Shown here: one piece after another, positions 1 through 6,759 of the stretch
How positions within the stretch are numbered: position 1 is the first letter of the stretch
Layout: each line of letters starts with the position of its first letter
Assembly (NCBI GenBank): GCA_023146675.1
Contig: JAGLBQ010000123.1
Location: 1 to 9,516, forward strand
Length of the DNA stretch: 9,516 bases
From: Cocleimonas sp.
GTDB lineage: Bacteria > Pseudomonadota > Gammaproteobacteria > Thiotrichales > Thiotrichaceae
Reading direction: 5' to 3'
Made by a program: the position numbers and the translations under genes
The notes under the pieces: generated by a model
Databases searched by the model: none
What the model was told of the DNA's origin: nothing
The model's input: the letters and a program-made list of their open reading frames with translations, nothing else

Positions 1-465
1 CGTGGTGAAGTTCGTGAAATCAATATCCGCAGTACAGTCATTAACACCAATGATAATATTGATGTTATTGTGCCAAACTCGGAATTTGTTAATTTCCCCG
101 TGACTAATTGGACTATGAATGAACGCTTTTTGCGCTTAAAAATTCCTTTTGGCGTGGCTTACCGCTCAGATAAAGAACTCGTGCGTCGTATTATTGTCGA
201 TGCCGCGTTAGCGTTACCTTACACCTTGAATCTAACCGAGCGTCAATATCCGCAAGTACGCTTGAAAAACTTTGGTGATAGTAGTCTTGATTTTGAATTG
301 GTCGTCTGGATAAAAGCAGAGTGGGCAAACCGTCCTGGACGGGTCAAAGCCGCCTATAATTGGGAAATTGAAACGGCGCTGGTAAAACATGATGTGGAAA
401 TTCCATTTCCGCAGCGTGAAGTTAGAGTACTGGGGCAACAGGAGCAAGAAGCAATCAGCGCTTAA
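1..465 (+). CDS. MscS-family mechanosensitive ion channel, C-terminal part (5' end outside window)
   Basis: The reading frame is open from base 1 and ends at TAA 463-465, so the gene starts upstream of the window. The visible 154 residues cover the MscS beta domain and cytoplasmic C-terminal domain. They begin with GEVREINIRST, followed by the family hallmark VIVPNSEFVN and VTNWT, then an alpha/beta region (RLKIPFGVAYRSD) and a terminal IPFPQRE segment typical of MscS/MscK-like channels. These inner-membrane channels open under membrane tension and release solutes during hypo-osmotic shock. The pore helices are not in view, so small MscS-type and large MscK/MscM-type proteins cannot be separated. 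The tail after IPFPQRE is short and ends in EAISA. A GTG at 70 is an internal Val codon, not a start, because the homology continues upstream of it. The family call is firm; the subtype is not determined. Confidence 0.93.
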   Translation, partial: RGEVREINIRSTVINTNDNIDVIVPNSEFVNFPVTNWTMNERFLRLKIPFGVAYRSDKELVRRIIVDAALALPYTLNLTERQYPQVRLKNFGDSSLDFELVVWIKAEWANRPGRVKAAYNWEIETALVKHDVEIPFPQREVRVLGQQEQEAISA

Positions 466-477
466 CCTTAGTATTTT

Positions 478-623
478 TCGCCAAAAGACACAGGTACACA
501 AAGGTTTTGACTCACCGCTTAGCTCAAAAAATCTAAAGGGCGATCACCTTGGTTTGTTATCCTTGCGAGAGACGTCACTCGAAATTTCTTAGATCTTTCT
601 TGGCATATTTTGTGTCTTTGCGA
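478..623. repeat. Degenerate inverted repeat, possible remnant of an interspersed or MITE-like element
   Basis: The outer arms are TCGCCAAAAGACACA (478-492) and TGTGTCTTTGCGA (611-623), reverse complements apart from two extra bases in the left arm. Inner arms ATCTAA (531-536) and TTAGAT (589-594) also pair. Within the right half, two stretches (about 548-571 and 599-627) look like diverged direct copies, each running from CTTGG to CTTTGCGAGA-like sequence (CCTTGCGAGA in the first). No ORF of known type lies inside. The TTTGTGTCTTTGCGAGA-like core resembles short interspersed repeats I have seen in many environmental bacterial genomes; that is recollection, not a search result. This fills most of the gap between the mscS-type gene and the BolA gene. 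Confidence 0.5.
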
Positions 624-629
624 GATAAT
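600..629 (+). promoter_or_regulatory. Putative sigma70 promoter for the BolA/IbaG gene
   Basis: A -35 element TTGGCA (600-605) and a -10 element GATAAT (624-629) each match the consensus at 5 of 6 positions and are separated by 18 bp. Transcription would start near 636, leaving about 24 nt of leader before the ATG at 660. The promoter overlaps the right arm of the inverted repeat (611-623), so the repeat supplies the spacer. It is called from sequence only. Confidence 0.5.
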
Positions 630-659
630 TTTTTATTTGTAATTAAATGAGATAAATAC

Positions 660-887
660 ATGAGTATTAGTAATGAAGCCGTCACAGCATTAATTTTAAA
701 AGCAATGCCTGATGCAACCGTAGAAGTCACAGGTGATGGCTATAAATATGAAGCAAATGTTATTAGCGCAAGTTTTGCAGGCTTAAACACATTAAAACAG
801 CATCAAATGGTCTATGCCGCTGTTGACTCTGCTATTACCTCGGGTGATTTACACGCTTTAACCATTAATGCATCAACACCAGATTAA
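660..887 (+). CDS. ibaG: BolA-family protein, IbaG-like
   Basis: This is a 75-residue single-domain protein that is nearly all BolA domain. BolA/IbaG proteins pair with monothiol glutaredoxins and bind or transfer [2Fe-2S] clusters in the cytoplasm. The recognisable core is PDATVEVTGDG (17-27), SFAGLNTLKQHQMVYAA (38-54) and the C-terminal GDLHALTINASTPD. His65 in LHALTI is the conserved C-terminal BolA histidine. The ending HAL-I-A-TP resembles IbaG (YrbA) more than BolA proper. The start ATG has a weak Shine-Dalgarno GAGA 7 bases upstream and lies downstream of a plausible promoter. In many gammaproteobacteria ibaG sits beside murA and the Mla genes; here it is followed after 72 bp by a LOG-family gene, so its context is different. 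The family is sure; IbaG rather than another BolA paralogue is likely. Confidence 0.85.
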   Translation: MSISNEAVTALILKAMPDATVEVTGDGYKYEANVISASFAGLNTLKQHQMVYAAVDSAITSGDLHALTINASTPD

Positions 888-959
888 TCACCATAAAAAT
901 ATTTTCACATCCTTTCTAAGTCCTAAGCGACACTAACACCTTAATAAATAATTAAAATA

Positions 960-1679
960 ATGAAAAAAAACAGTAAGCAAGCCGCATTAAGCCCTATTGA
1001 TCATGAAGAACTCGCTCATCAAAGTTGGAAAATATTCCAAATTATGGGGGAGTTTGTCAATGGATATGAAAAACTGGCGCGCGCACGTCCCTCCGTGAGT
1101 ATTTTTGGCTCTGCGCGAACCGCTAAAGATCACCCCACTTATAAGCTCACTGAAGAAATTGCTAAACGCCTTTCTAATGAAGGCTTTTCGATTGTGAGTG
1201 GCGGTGGACCTGGTGTCATGGAAGCAGCTAACAAAGGCGCGCAAGAGGGTGCTTCTGCTAGTATTGGTGTTAATATTCAGCTACCCCATGAGCAGAACTC
1301 GAATGATTATCAGGATATTTCGCTCTATTTTCGCCATTTTTTCTCGCGCAAGGTCATGTTTGTTAAATATGCCTCTGCTTATGTCGTCATGCCAGGTGGT
1401 TTTGGTACACTGGATGAATTAGCTGAAATTTTAACGCTAATCCAAACAGGAAAAACACGCCGCATACCGATAGTCTTGGTTGATACTGCATTTTGGCAAG
1501 GACTGGTTGACTGGTTTACTAACACTCTCGTCAAAGAAGGTACTATTTCACCCCATGATCCTGAATTATTCACGGTGGTTGATGATGTTGACAGTGCCAT
1601 AGCGTATATATTAAAGCATCAAACCGATATAACCGAACCACTATCTGAAGATGAGCAAGACAAGTTGATGGAAATATAA
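960..1679 (+). CDS. LOG/TIGR00730-family nucleotide 5'-monophosphate phosphoribohydrolase
   Basis: The 239-residue protein has the Rossmann-like fold of the LOG family, often mislabelled lysine decarboxylase. Known members cleave cytokinin riboside 5'-monophosphates, or AMP/GMP-type nucleotides, to a free base and ribose 5-phosphate. Both diagnostic motifs are present: GGGPGVMEAANKGA (81-94) and PGGFGTLDE (145-153), whose Glu153 is the expected catalytic acid. The Arg130-Lys131 pair in FSRK supplies the conserved basic active-site residue. SIFGSARTAKDHPTY (47-61) is typical of the longer TIGR00730 type rather than the short plant-like LOG. A roughly 40-residue N-terminal helical extension precedes the fold. 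No Shine-Dalgarno is visible before the ATG at 960; the upstream bases are AT only. The stop overlaps the thrB start by one base, so the two are probably coupled. The physiological substrate cannot be read from the sequence. Confidence 0.9.
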   Translation: MKKNSKQAALSPIDHEELAHQSWKIFQIMGEFVNGYEKLARARPSVSIFGSARTAKDHPTYKLTEEIAKRLSNEGFSIVSGGGPGVMEAANKGAQEGASASIGVNIQLPHEQNSNDYQDISLYFRHFFSRKVMFVKYASAYVVMPGGFGTLDELAEILTLIQTGKTRRIPIVLVDTAFWQGLVDWFTNTLVKEGTISPHDPELFTVVDDVDSAIAYILKHQTDITEPLSEDEQDKLMEI

Positions 1680-2662
1680 TGTCCGTTTATACCACTGTAA
1701 GTAGTACAGAATTAAAGCAATTTTTAGCACTGTATGATATTGGCGAACTGATAGCGTTTAACGGTATTACGGCGGGAATGGAGAATACCAATTACTTTCT
1801 CGATACCACCCAAGGTCGTTATATTTTAACCCTCTATGAAGCCTATAGCGTAGAAGAACTGCCTTTTTTTCTTGGTTTAATGCAACATTTATCAGCCCAT
1901 CAGGTAGAAACAGTAACGCCTGTGGTAGATAGGCAGGGTCAGTTATTAAATCAACTCTGTCAAAAACCAGCCGCCATTGTTGAACGCTTGGCGGGTGAGG
2001 CATTAGCACAATCAGACGTTACCATCGAACACTGTCGCTTAATGGGGGATGCCTTAGCACGCTTTCATTTAGCGGGAGAGTCTTATCATCTTTACCGTGC
2101 TAATGAGCGTAATAATGACTTTTCATCAGGGATTACCACCGCACTTTTAGCATCACTCAACCAGCAAGACCAACAACTTCTCCAGCAAGAACTAGAGTTT
2201 CAGCAAACCATAGACTGGGACGCGCTGCCTTCTGGCATCACCCATTCTGATTTATTTTGTGATAACTCCATGTTTGCTCATGTTGATAATAAAATCGTAC
2301 TCAGTGGTATTATTGATCTGTATTTCTCTTGCCATGATGCTTATATTTATGATTTGGCAGTAGTCGCCAATGATTGGTGTTTCAGCTCTGAACAGGGTAA
2401 TAATCACCTTGATGTATCACGCTGGATGGCATTATTATCCGCCTATAATAAAGTTCGCGCATTACAGAAAAATGAAAAAAAGGCATGGACAGCCATGTTA
2501 CGCATCAGTGCATTACGCTTCTGGATATTACGTTTAAATGCCACATTAAATCCACGTGATGGTGAGATGGTTTTGCAAAAAGACCCAAATGAATTTAAGG
2601 ATAAGCTTAACGCTTGTTTGCGTGATCATGAAGAAATAGAGCAGGCTATTATAACATTATAA
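1679..2662 (+). CDS. thrB: Homoserine kinase, APH-fold (class II ThrB)
   Basis: This cytoplasmic kinase phosphorylates homoserine to O-phosphohomoserine with ATP, the penultimate step of threonine synthesis. The 327-residue length matches the class II enzymes of pseudomonads and related bacteria, which have an aminoglycoside-phosphotransferase/choline-kinase fold rather than the GHMP fold of E. coli ThrB. Visible hallmarks are GITAGMENTNYF (29-40) near the nucleotide-binding N lobe, the catalytic loop THSDLFCDN (His189, Asp191, Asn196), the metal-binding Asp213 in GIIDLYF, the YDLAVVANDWC block (224-234), and the C-terminal NPRDGEMVLQKDPNEF signature (291-306). Most homologues read HGDLF where this one has HSDLF, a mild change. 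The ATG shares its A with the TAA stop of the LOG gene, which implies translational coupling. No other threonine-pathway gene is in view. Confidence 0.93.
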   Translation: MSVYTTVSSTELKQFLALYDIGELIAFNGITAGMENTNYFLDTTQGRYILTLYEAYSVEELPFFLGLMQHLSAHQVETVTPVVDRQGQLLNQLCQKPAAIVERLAGEALAQSDVTIEHCRLMGDALARFHLAGESYHLYRANERNNDFSSGITTALLASLNQQDQQLLQQELEFQQTIDWDALPSGITHSDLFCDNSMFAHVDNKIVLSGIIDLYFSCHDAYIYDLAVVANDWCFSSEQGNNHLDVSRWMALLSAYNKVRALQKNEKKAWTAMLRISALRFWILRLNATLNPRDGEMVLQKDPNEFKDKLNACLRDHEEIEQAIITL

Positions 2663-2675
2663 TGGGTTAGTAATT

Positions 2676-2690
2676 GCTGATCAAATCAGC
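2676..2690 (+). repeat. Small perfect hairpin downstream of thrB
   Basis: GCTGAT (2676-2681) and ATCAGC (2685-2690) form a 6-bp stem with a 3-base loop, 13 bases after the thrB stop. No run of T follows, so a rho-independent terminator is doubtful; it might mark the 3' end of the mRNA. The rest of the 210-bp gap up to 2871 shows no gene. It contains a perfect -35 hexamer TTGACA at 2758-2763 but no convincing -10 at the right distance. Confidence 0.3.
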
Positions 2691-2871
2691 TGCTGTGTTG
2701 AGTGACGCTTTATGCTTTGCAATAAAATCTAACTAAAATCATCCGTCCCTTTTTAAATTGACAGCACCTTTCTTGTTAGCAAATTCAATTTTGAGGCACA
2801 GCTTGCAGTCAAATAGAGTTTCGGGAACAATGCCGCCTTTCACTCTTCCATAATAGAAAATAGGACTCCCA

Positions 2872-3102
2872 ATGTACACACTAGATGCCCGCCGCTTACT
2901 TTGCCCAATGCCTGTTATACGTGTCCAGCAAAAAATAGAAACATTAAAAGCAGGGGATCAAATAGAGACTATCTGCACTGATCCTGGTGTACTGCATGAT
3001 ATTCCCGCATGGGCAAAGGTACATGGGCATAAAACAATAGAATGCCGCGAACAAGAAGGTGAGTATATTGTGATTGTAGAAGTTGGAGCGGATGATGATT
3101 GA
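2872..3102 (+). CDS. TusA-family sulfur carrier / sulfurtransferase
   Basis: TusA-family proteins carry persulfide sulfur on one cysteine and pass it to tRNA thiolation, molybdopterin or sulfur-oxidation pathways. This 76-residue protein opens with LDARRLLCPMPVI; Cys11 in the CPxP motif is the persulfide-carrying residue. The later TDPGVLHDIPAWAKVHGH segment (36-53) is the usual second half of the fold. The start ATG has a good Shine-Dalgarno (AGGA) a few bases upstream. It overlaps the downstream CDF transporter gene by 8 bp, so the two are co-transcribed and likely coupled. It could be TusA itself or a paralogue; this context (CDF transporter, no dsr or rhodanese genes) does not show that it is the tRNA-thiolation TusA, so no symbol is given. 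Confidence 0.9.
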   Translation: MYTLDARRLLCPMPVIRVQQKIETLKAGDQIETICTDPGVLHDIPAWAKVHGHKTIECREQEGEYIVIVEVGADDD

Positions 3103-4318
3103 TAAACACACCAATATTGCACCTGAACTAGTCAACTCCAGCACTATAAAATACAATAATAAACAGCGTTATGAAGCGACGCATCAAGTCACTGTAATAG
3201 GTATTATTGTCAATATTTTACTGGCAGCAGTGCAACTAATCGGTGGTTTTTTTGCACATTCACAAGCTTTAATTGCGGATGGATTGCATACACTTTCTGA
3301 TCTAGCCAGTGATTTTGTGGTGTTGTTTGCGGCAAAGCTTGCCAGTAAAGATGCAGATGAAGATCATCCCTATGGGCATGAACGCATTGAAACGCTAGCA
3401 ACGGTTGTTTTGGGTATGGCATTAGCAGGTGTTGCCGTTGGTATAGGGCTGAGTGCATTTGACCGTTTAATACATCCTGAAAGCTTGCTCCAACCTAGCG
3501 CAATAGCGATACTCTTTGCCTTGCTGGGAATCATAGCTAAAGAAGGATTGTATCAATACACCCATTATGTCGCTAATAAAGTGGATTCTAATTTATTACG
3601 TGCCAATGCGTTACATCATCGCTCTGATGCCATTTCATCATTATTAGTAGCATTAGGTGTTGCAGGCAGTGTATTTTTGCAAATCCCATGGTTGGATGCA
3701 GCAGCGGCTATTTTAGTGGCAATTATGATTTTTTATATGGGCGTACGTTTGATTCTTGACAGTACGATGGAGTTAGTCGATACCTCGGTTGAACTGGATA
3801 AGGTTGCAAAAATCAAAGATTTTATTAGTAATCTTGAGGGCGTTGATAGCCTGCACCTCTTACGTACACGCAAAATGGGCAGCAAAGTACTTGCCGATGT
3901 GCATATTCAAGTAAACGCCTACCTCACGGTCTCTGAGGGGCATTATATTGCTGAAAGTGTTATTAATAAAACAGGTAAAGCATTCCCTGAAATGACCGAT
4001 ATAACGGTGCATATAGATCCTGAAAATGATGAGAAATCTAGCTTTAGCGTTAAACTTCCTAGTCGTAGTGAGTTAATGCAGCAACTTTATCCGCATTTAC
4101 AAGAAAGTGGATTAGCTGACAACATAGACAATATCGTGTTGCATTATTTAGATGGAAAAATTGATATAGAAATTTATCTTAAAGGAGAATTAGCCGATGA
4201 GAAAATGGCTAATTTAGTGAAAGGTTGTCAAAGCCTAACTTCGATGAGAAAAATTACGCTGTATCAGAAAGCAATCATGTGTGATAACCCCTGTATCGTC
4301 GCACAAGTCGCAAGATAG
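3095..4318 (+). CDS. Cation diffusion facilitator (CDF) divalent-metal exporter with extra C-terminal domain
   Basis: This inner-membrane proton-coupled exporter of Zn2+, Fe2+, Co2+ or a similar ion has 407 residues. Hydrophobic segments at about 31-52, 57-80, 101-125, 135-158, 180-197 and 199-222 fit the six-helix CDF core. The metal site is H65xxxD69 in ADGLHTLSD (helix 2) and H174xxxD178 in ANALHHRSD (helix 5), an HD-HD arrangement usual for zinc-type CDFs. HPYGHERIE (91-99) is the family loop. A ferredoxin-like cytoplasmic dimer domain covers roughly 230-310. Beyond it, about 315-395 forms an additional alpha/beta segment not needed for a basic CDF, and the tail ends in CDNPC (396-400). 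I chose ATG 3095 because GGAG at 3085-3088 lies 6 bases before it; in-frame ATG 3092 and TTG 3083 are possible but worse spaced. The start overlaps the TusA-like gene. The substrate is not certain. Confidence 0.92.
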   Translation: MIDKHTNIAPELVNSSTIKYNNKQRYEATHQVTVIGIIVNILLAAVQLIGGFFAHSQALIADGLHTLSDLASDFVVLFAAKLASKDADEDHPYGHERIETLATVVLGMALAGVAVGIGLSAFDRLIHPESLLQPSAIAILFALLGIIAKEGLYQYTHYVANKVDSNLLRANALHHRSDAISSLLVALGVAGSVFLQIPWLDAAAAILVAIMIFYMGVRLILDSTMELVDTSVELDKVAKIKDFISNLEGVDSLHLLRTRKMGSKVLADVHIQVNAYLTVSEGHYIAESVINKTGKAFPEMTDITVHIDPENDEKSSFSVKLPSRSELMQQLYPHLQESGLADNIDNIVLHYLDGKIDIEIYLKGELADEKMANLVKGCQSLTSMRKITLYQKAIMCDNPCIVAQVAR

Positions 4319-4391
4319 TTAGGAGCGTGAGAAATAACGTCCGATCTCTAACTTGTGTCTTTTCCCCCCAGCTTGAATAATCTCATTCGTC

Positions 4392-4410
4392 GCGTAGAGT
4401 GATTCTGCGC
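4392..4410. repeat. Hairpin in the convergent gene junction
   Basis: GCGTAGA (4392-4398) and TCTGCGC (4404-4410) pair over 7 bp, one being G-T, around a 5-base loop. CTCAT (4382-4386) and ATGAG (4414-4418) can pair outside it after an internal loop. It lies between the CDF gene (plus strand) and the peroxidase operon (minus strand). A T-run is missing on both sides, so it may be a weak bidirectional 3' structure rather than a classical terminator. Nothing else is recognised in 4319-4471. Confidence 0.35.
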
Positions 4411-4471
4411 CTTATGAGTTCATCCAATCTGGGTAGTCGTCACACCCTTTCTATTTCATGAAGAATACCGC

Positions 4472-5626
4472 TTAATGATCATTTTTAAGAAGATGCTCAT
4501 AGCGTTTATCAGTCAGTATTTTTAAAAAAGCGATTAATGCATTAATTCGTTGATTGGCTAAGGCAGGACCTGTTTTTAGTTCTTTTAGGGCTATATTCTC
4601 TGGGACTTCAGGCTTATTCCACGGCTTATTGGTTTCAGGATTGATCTGTCGTTTGGCGCTTTTACTATTGTATTTATCATAAAATAACACCACTGTTTTG
4701 AGATCACTAAAAACCCCGTTGTGCATATAAGGCGCTGTGACGGCGATATTACGCAAAGTGGGAACTTTAAACTTCCCTTTTTGCTTTGGATCATCAACGG
4801 CGGGATTCTCGAATAAACCCTGATCAATAAACTGCTCCCCTTTGCCATTCACTTGACGCAATGCGGTATTTACGGGTACGCCAATATTATGGTATTCATA
4901 ATTACTAAAGGTTTCTTTGGCGCTGGCAGGCATTTTATTGAGTTGATGACAGATATTGCAGTTGGTAAATTGTTGCGAGAAAAACAGCGTCATACCTAAA
5001 TCTTCTTGCTTTGTGAGTTGATACTCATCGTTTAGATAACGGTCATATTTTGAATCAAAGGGAGCAAATAATTCTGTTTTTTCAAAAGCGGCGATACTCA
5101 TTGCCATTGCAGCATATGCTTTCTCACTATCATCAAAAATAGCCTCACCATATAAGGCTTTAAATTGGGCAAGATAGCCTTTATTTTCCGTAATCCGTGC
5201 GACTGTCATGGCTTTGTCAGGCATTCCCATTTCACCTGGGTTAGTGGGGGGACCTCCTGCCTGTCCTTTTAAGTCTTTCTCCCGTCCATCATGAAATTGT
5301 CCGCCGACATAATTGCCTTTTTTATTCAGGTGAAAGTTAGGGCTAAATAAGGCGTAAGCGGCAGTGGGAGCATTGCGATCACCAATGGATGTCCCATCAT
5401 CCCCTAGTGATGCGGCACCCTTTACTTTATTGTCTCGATCATCAATAAGCCCATGCGTTGGGTTGTGACAGGTGGCACAAGATTGCGACCGATTTTTAGA
5501 GAGACTGGTATCAAAATATAATTGCTGACCTAAATTTTCCTTTTTATCTTGATCACTCTCCGCGTAAGTAATGTTTGATAACAATAAGATGACAATTAAT
5601 AAGAATCGTTTTTTTGAATAATACAT
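4472..5626 (-). CDS. Di-haem cytochrome c peroxidase (CCP/MauG family), periplasmic
   Basis: This is an exported c-type cytochrome that probably reduces H2O2 with electrons from small cytochromes. The 384 residues begin with a Sec signal (KKRFLLIVILLLSNITYA, cleavage near 22). Haem 1 is C50ATCH54 and haem 2 is C223NICH227. Glu132 and Gln122 sit where the active-site Glu and Gln of bacterial CCP and MauG are, counted from FHDGR (111-115). Met301 in PYMHNG lies 74 residues after the second haem His, the same spacing as the axial Met of Pseudomonas CCP. MauG has Tyr there, so this is peroxidase-like. The position of the usual inter-haem Trp (FWDGR) is His112 here. A Shine-Dalgarno AAGG lies 6 bases before the ATG, and the gene begins 8 bp after the DUF1513 stop, making it the last gene of the operon. 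Confidence 0.9.
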   Translation of the reverse strand: MYYSKKRFLLIVILLLSNITYAESDQDKKENLGQQLYFDTSLSKNRSQSCATCHNPTHGLIDDRDNKVKGAASLGDDGTSIGDRNAPTAAYALFSPNFHLNKKGNYVGGQFHDGREKDLKGQAGGPPTNPGEMGMPDKAMTVARITENKGYLAQFKALYGEAIFDDSEKAYAAMAMSIAAFEKTELFAPFDSKYDRYLNDEYQLTKQEDLGMTLFFSQQFTNCNICHQLNKMPASAKETFSNYEYHNIGVPVNTALRQVNGKGEQFIDQGLFENPAVDDPKQKGKFKVPTLRNIAVTAPYMHNGVFSDLKTVVLFYDKYNSKSAKRQINPETNKPWNKPEVPENIALKELKTGPALANQRINALIAFLKILTDKRYEHLLKNDH

Positions 5627-5634
5627 AGTAAGCC

Positions 5635-6756
5635 TTAGCTTCTGTGATGGGAGAGTAAGTGATTATCCCAGTGATAATCTTCAAACCGCTTGATCAGCCT
5701 ATCCTGTTGCTTTGTTTTATAATGGATCTCCCCTCTACCACTACTCAAATAAAAACTATTATCGACCTTACCTGCGGCAACGCCACAACCATCGTTTAGT
5801 TTTTTAGACGCAATAAAATTTCCCTGATCATTCCAGAGGGTCATTAAATTTCCTCTGGGGGAGGATACGGCAAAATGCTGACCTGATGGATCACTGCAAA
5901 CGCTCCCACAATAGTTTTTCATAGCAGAAAGCAAGGTGCTGGGTGTTTTTGTGAGTTGTAGGGTCGATTGTCCTTGGCGATGAAAACCAATCAGAGGAAA
6001 ACGATGCTGACGAGAGCCTTGATACTGCATCGCAAAACAGACAGTGTCCTGTTGATTCACATCCAGATGGCGAATGCTCAATTGATGGTATTTAGCCGCT
6101 AAACGATAATCCTTTAAAACATGACCTTGCTGTGCATCCAGATATGTGAGTGCGGGTGTCATGCTATCAAGATTTAGTTTGGATCGACCCGATTCAGGAT
6201 GCGTTAAAATTCCACCACTCGCAACCACTAAGGTTTTATTATCACGGAGTAATCTAATTTCATGTGGCCCAATACCCCCCGATGAAAATTCATTTATGAG
6301 TTTGTACTGATTGTTGGCATCCAATACCCGAATCACACCGTGTTGCTGATCAGTATCATTAGCGGTGAGGTAGAGCGTATTGCCATCTTCTGAAAAGGTG
6401 CCATGCCCACATAGCGGACGATTATCTTTACTGTCAATTTTCTGGAGTAGAGCGCCTGTTTCCGCATCTAAAACCATTAAAAAATACCCAGGCCGGCGCG
6501 AAAAAACTAACACCTCCTTCTGTTGAGGACGTATTAACATCGCATGGGCACGCGCAGGTAATGGCGTTTTAAACAGTAATTCTCCCTTCTCTGACATCGC
6601 AATGGCAAGATAATTGCCTTGTTTATCCATTGCCGCACTGTAGAGAATCATCTCCTGATGTGAGGAAGCCGTTGTCTTTGCAAGGGAGGTTAGTGAGCAT
6701 AACGCAATACCCGTACCAACTGCTTGTTTTAGAAAATCTCGACGTGATAAATACAT
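5635..6756 (-). CDS. DUF1513 family protein, Tat-exported, beta-propeller-like
   Basis: The 373-residue protein starts with a twin-arginine signal: SRRDFLK (4-10), then a hydrophobic stretch GIALCSLTSLA. It should therefore be exported folded, unlike its Sec-exported neighbours. The body matches DUF1513, a presumed seven-bladed propeller. Hallmarks seen in order are FSRRPGYF (85-92), the GHGTFSEDGNTLYLT block, GGIGPHEIRLL, ASGGILTHPESGRSKLNLDSMTP in pieces, LSIRHLD, and DGCGVAAG near the C terminus. The conserved His residues (GHG, PHE, THP, RHL) could bind metal, but no function is proven for the family. It commonly travels with imelysin and DHOR genes in iron-regulated clusters. It starts 3 bp after the imelysin stop with a GGTGA ribosome site, so it is in the same transcript. 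The family call is firm; the role is inferred from neighbours. Confidence 0.9.
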   Translation of the reverse strand: MYLSRRDFLKQAVGTGIALCSLTSLAKTTASSHQEMILYSAAMDKQGNYLAIAMSEKGELLFKTPLPARAHAMLIRPQQKEVLVFSRRPGYFLMVLDAETGALLQKIDSKDNRPLCGHGTFSEDGNTLYLTANDTDQQHGVIRVLDANNQYKLINEFSSGGIGPHEIRLLRDNKTLVVASGGILTHPESGRSKLNLDSMTPALTYLDAQQGHVLKDYRLAAKYHQLSIRHLDVNQQDTVCFAMQYQGSRQHRFPLIGFHRQGQSTLQLTKTPSTLLSAMKNYCGSVCSDPSGQHFAVSSPRGNLMTLWNDQGNFIASKKLNDGCGVAAGKVDNSFYLSSGRGEIHYKTKQQDRLIKRFEDYHWDNHLLSHHRS

Positions 6757-6759
6757 GAT

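Noticed and set aside
389..592. 67-residue plus-strand ORF overlapping the end of the MscS gene and the intergenic repeat
   Set aside because: Its first third lies out of frame inside a clear MscS coding region and the rest runs through the repeat; it has no ribosome site and no recognisable domain.
960..1679. Lysine decarboxylase annotation for the LOG-family gene
   Set aside because: GGGPGVMEAA and PGGFGTLDE motifs define the phosphoribohydrolase family; there is no PLP-dependent decarboxylase feature.
2758..2789. TTGACA at 2758-2763 as the promoter of the TusA-like/CDF operon
   Set aside because: The -35 is perfect, but at 16-18 bp only poor -10 candidates exist (AAATTC, AATTCA); TTCAAT is 20 bp away.
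3083..3094. Longer CDF reading with a TTG start at 3083
   Set aside because: The ATG at 3095 has GGAG 6 bases upstream, whereas the TTG overlaps that ribosome site; the four extra residues add nothing to the family match.
2944..3156. Minus-strand ORF antisense to the TusA-like and CDF starts
   Set aside because: It is a shadow of two overlapping, well-recognised genes; its cysteine-rich, low-complexity translation shows no motif.
4317..4363. AGTTAG (4317-4322) with CTAACT (4348-4353), followed by TGTGTCTTTT, as a terminator of the CDF gene
   Set aside because: The stem has only 6 bp with a 25-base loop and an interrupted T-tract, too weak to call.
4472..5626. Calling the CCP-family gene a true MauG (tryptophan tryptophylquinone-forming enzyme)
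   Set aside because: The second haem has a Met at the axial position where MauG has Tyr, and no methylamine dehydrogenase genes are nearby.
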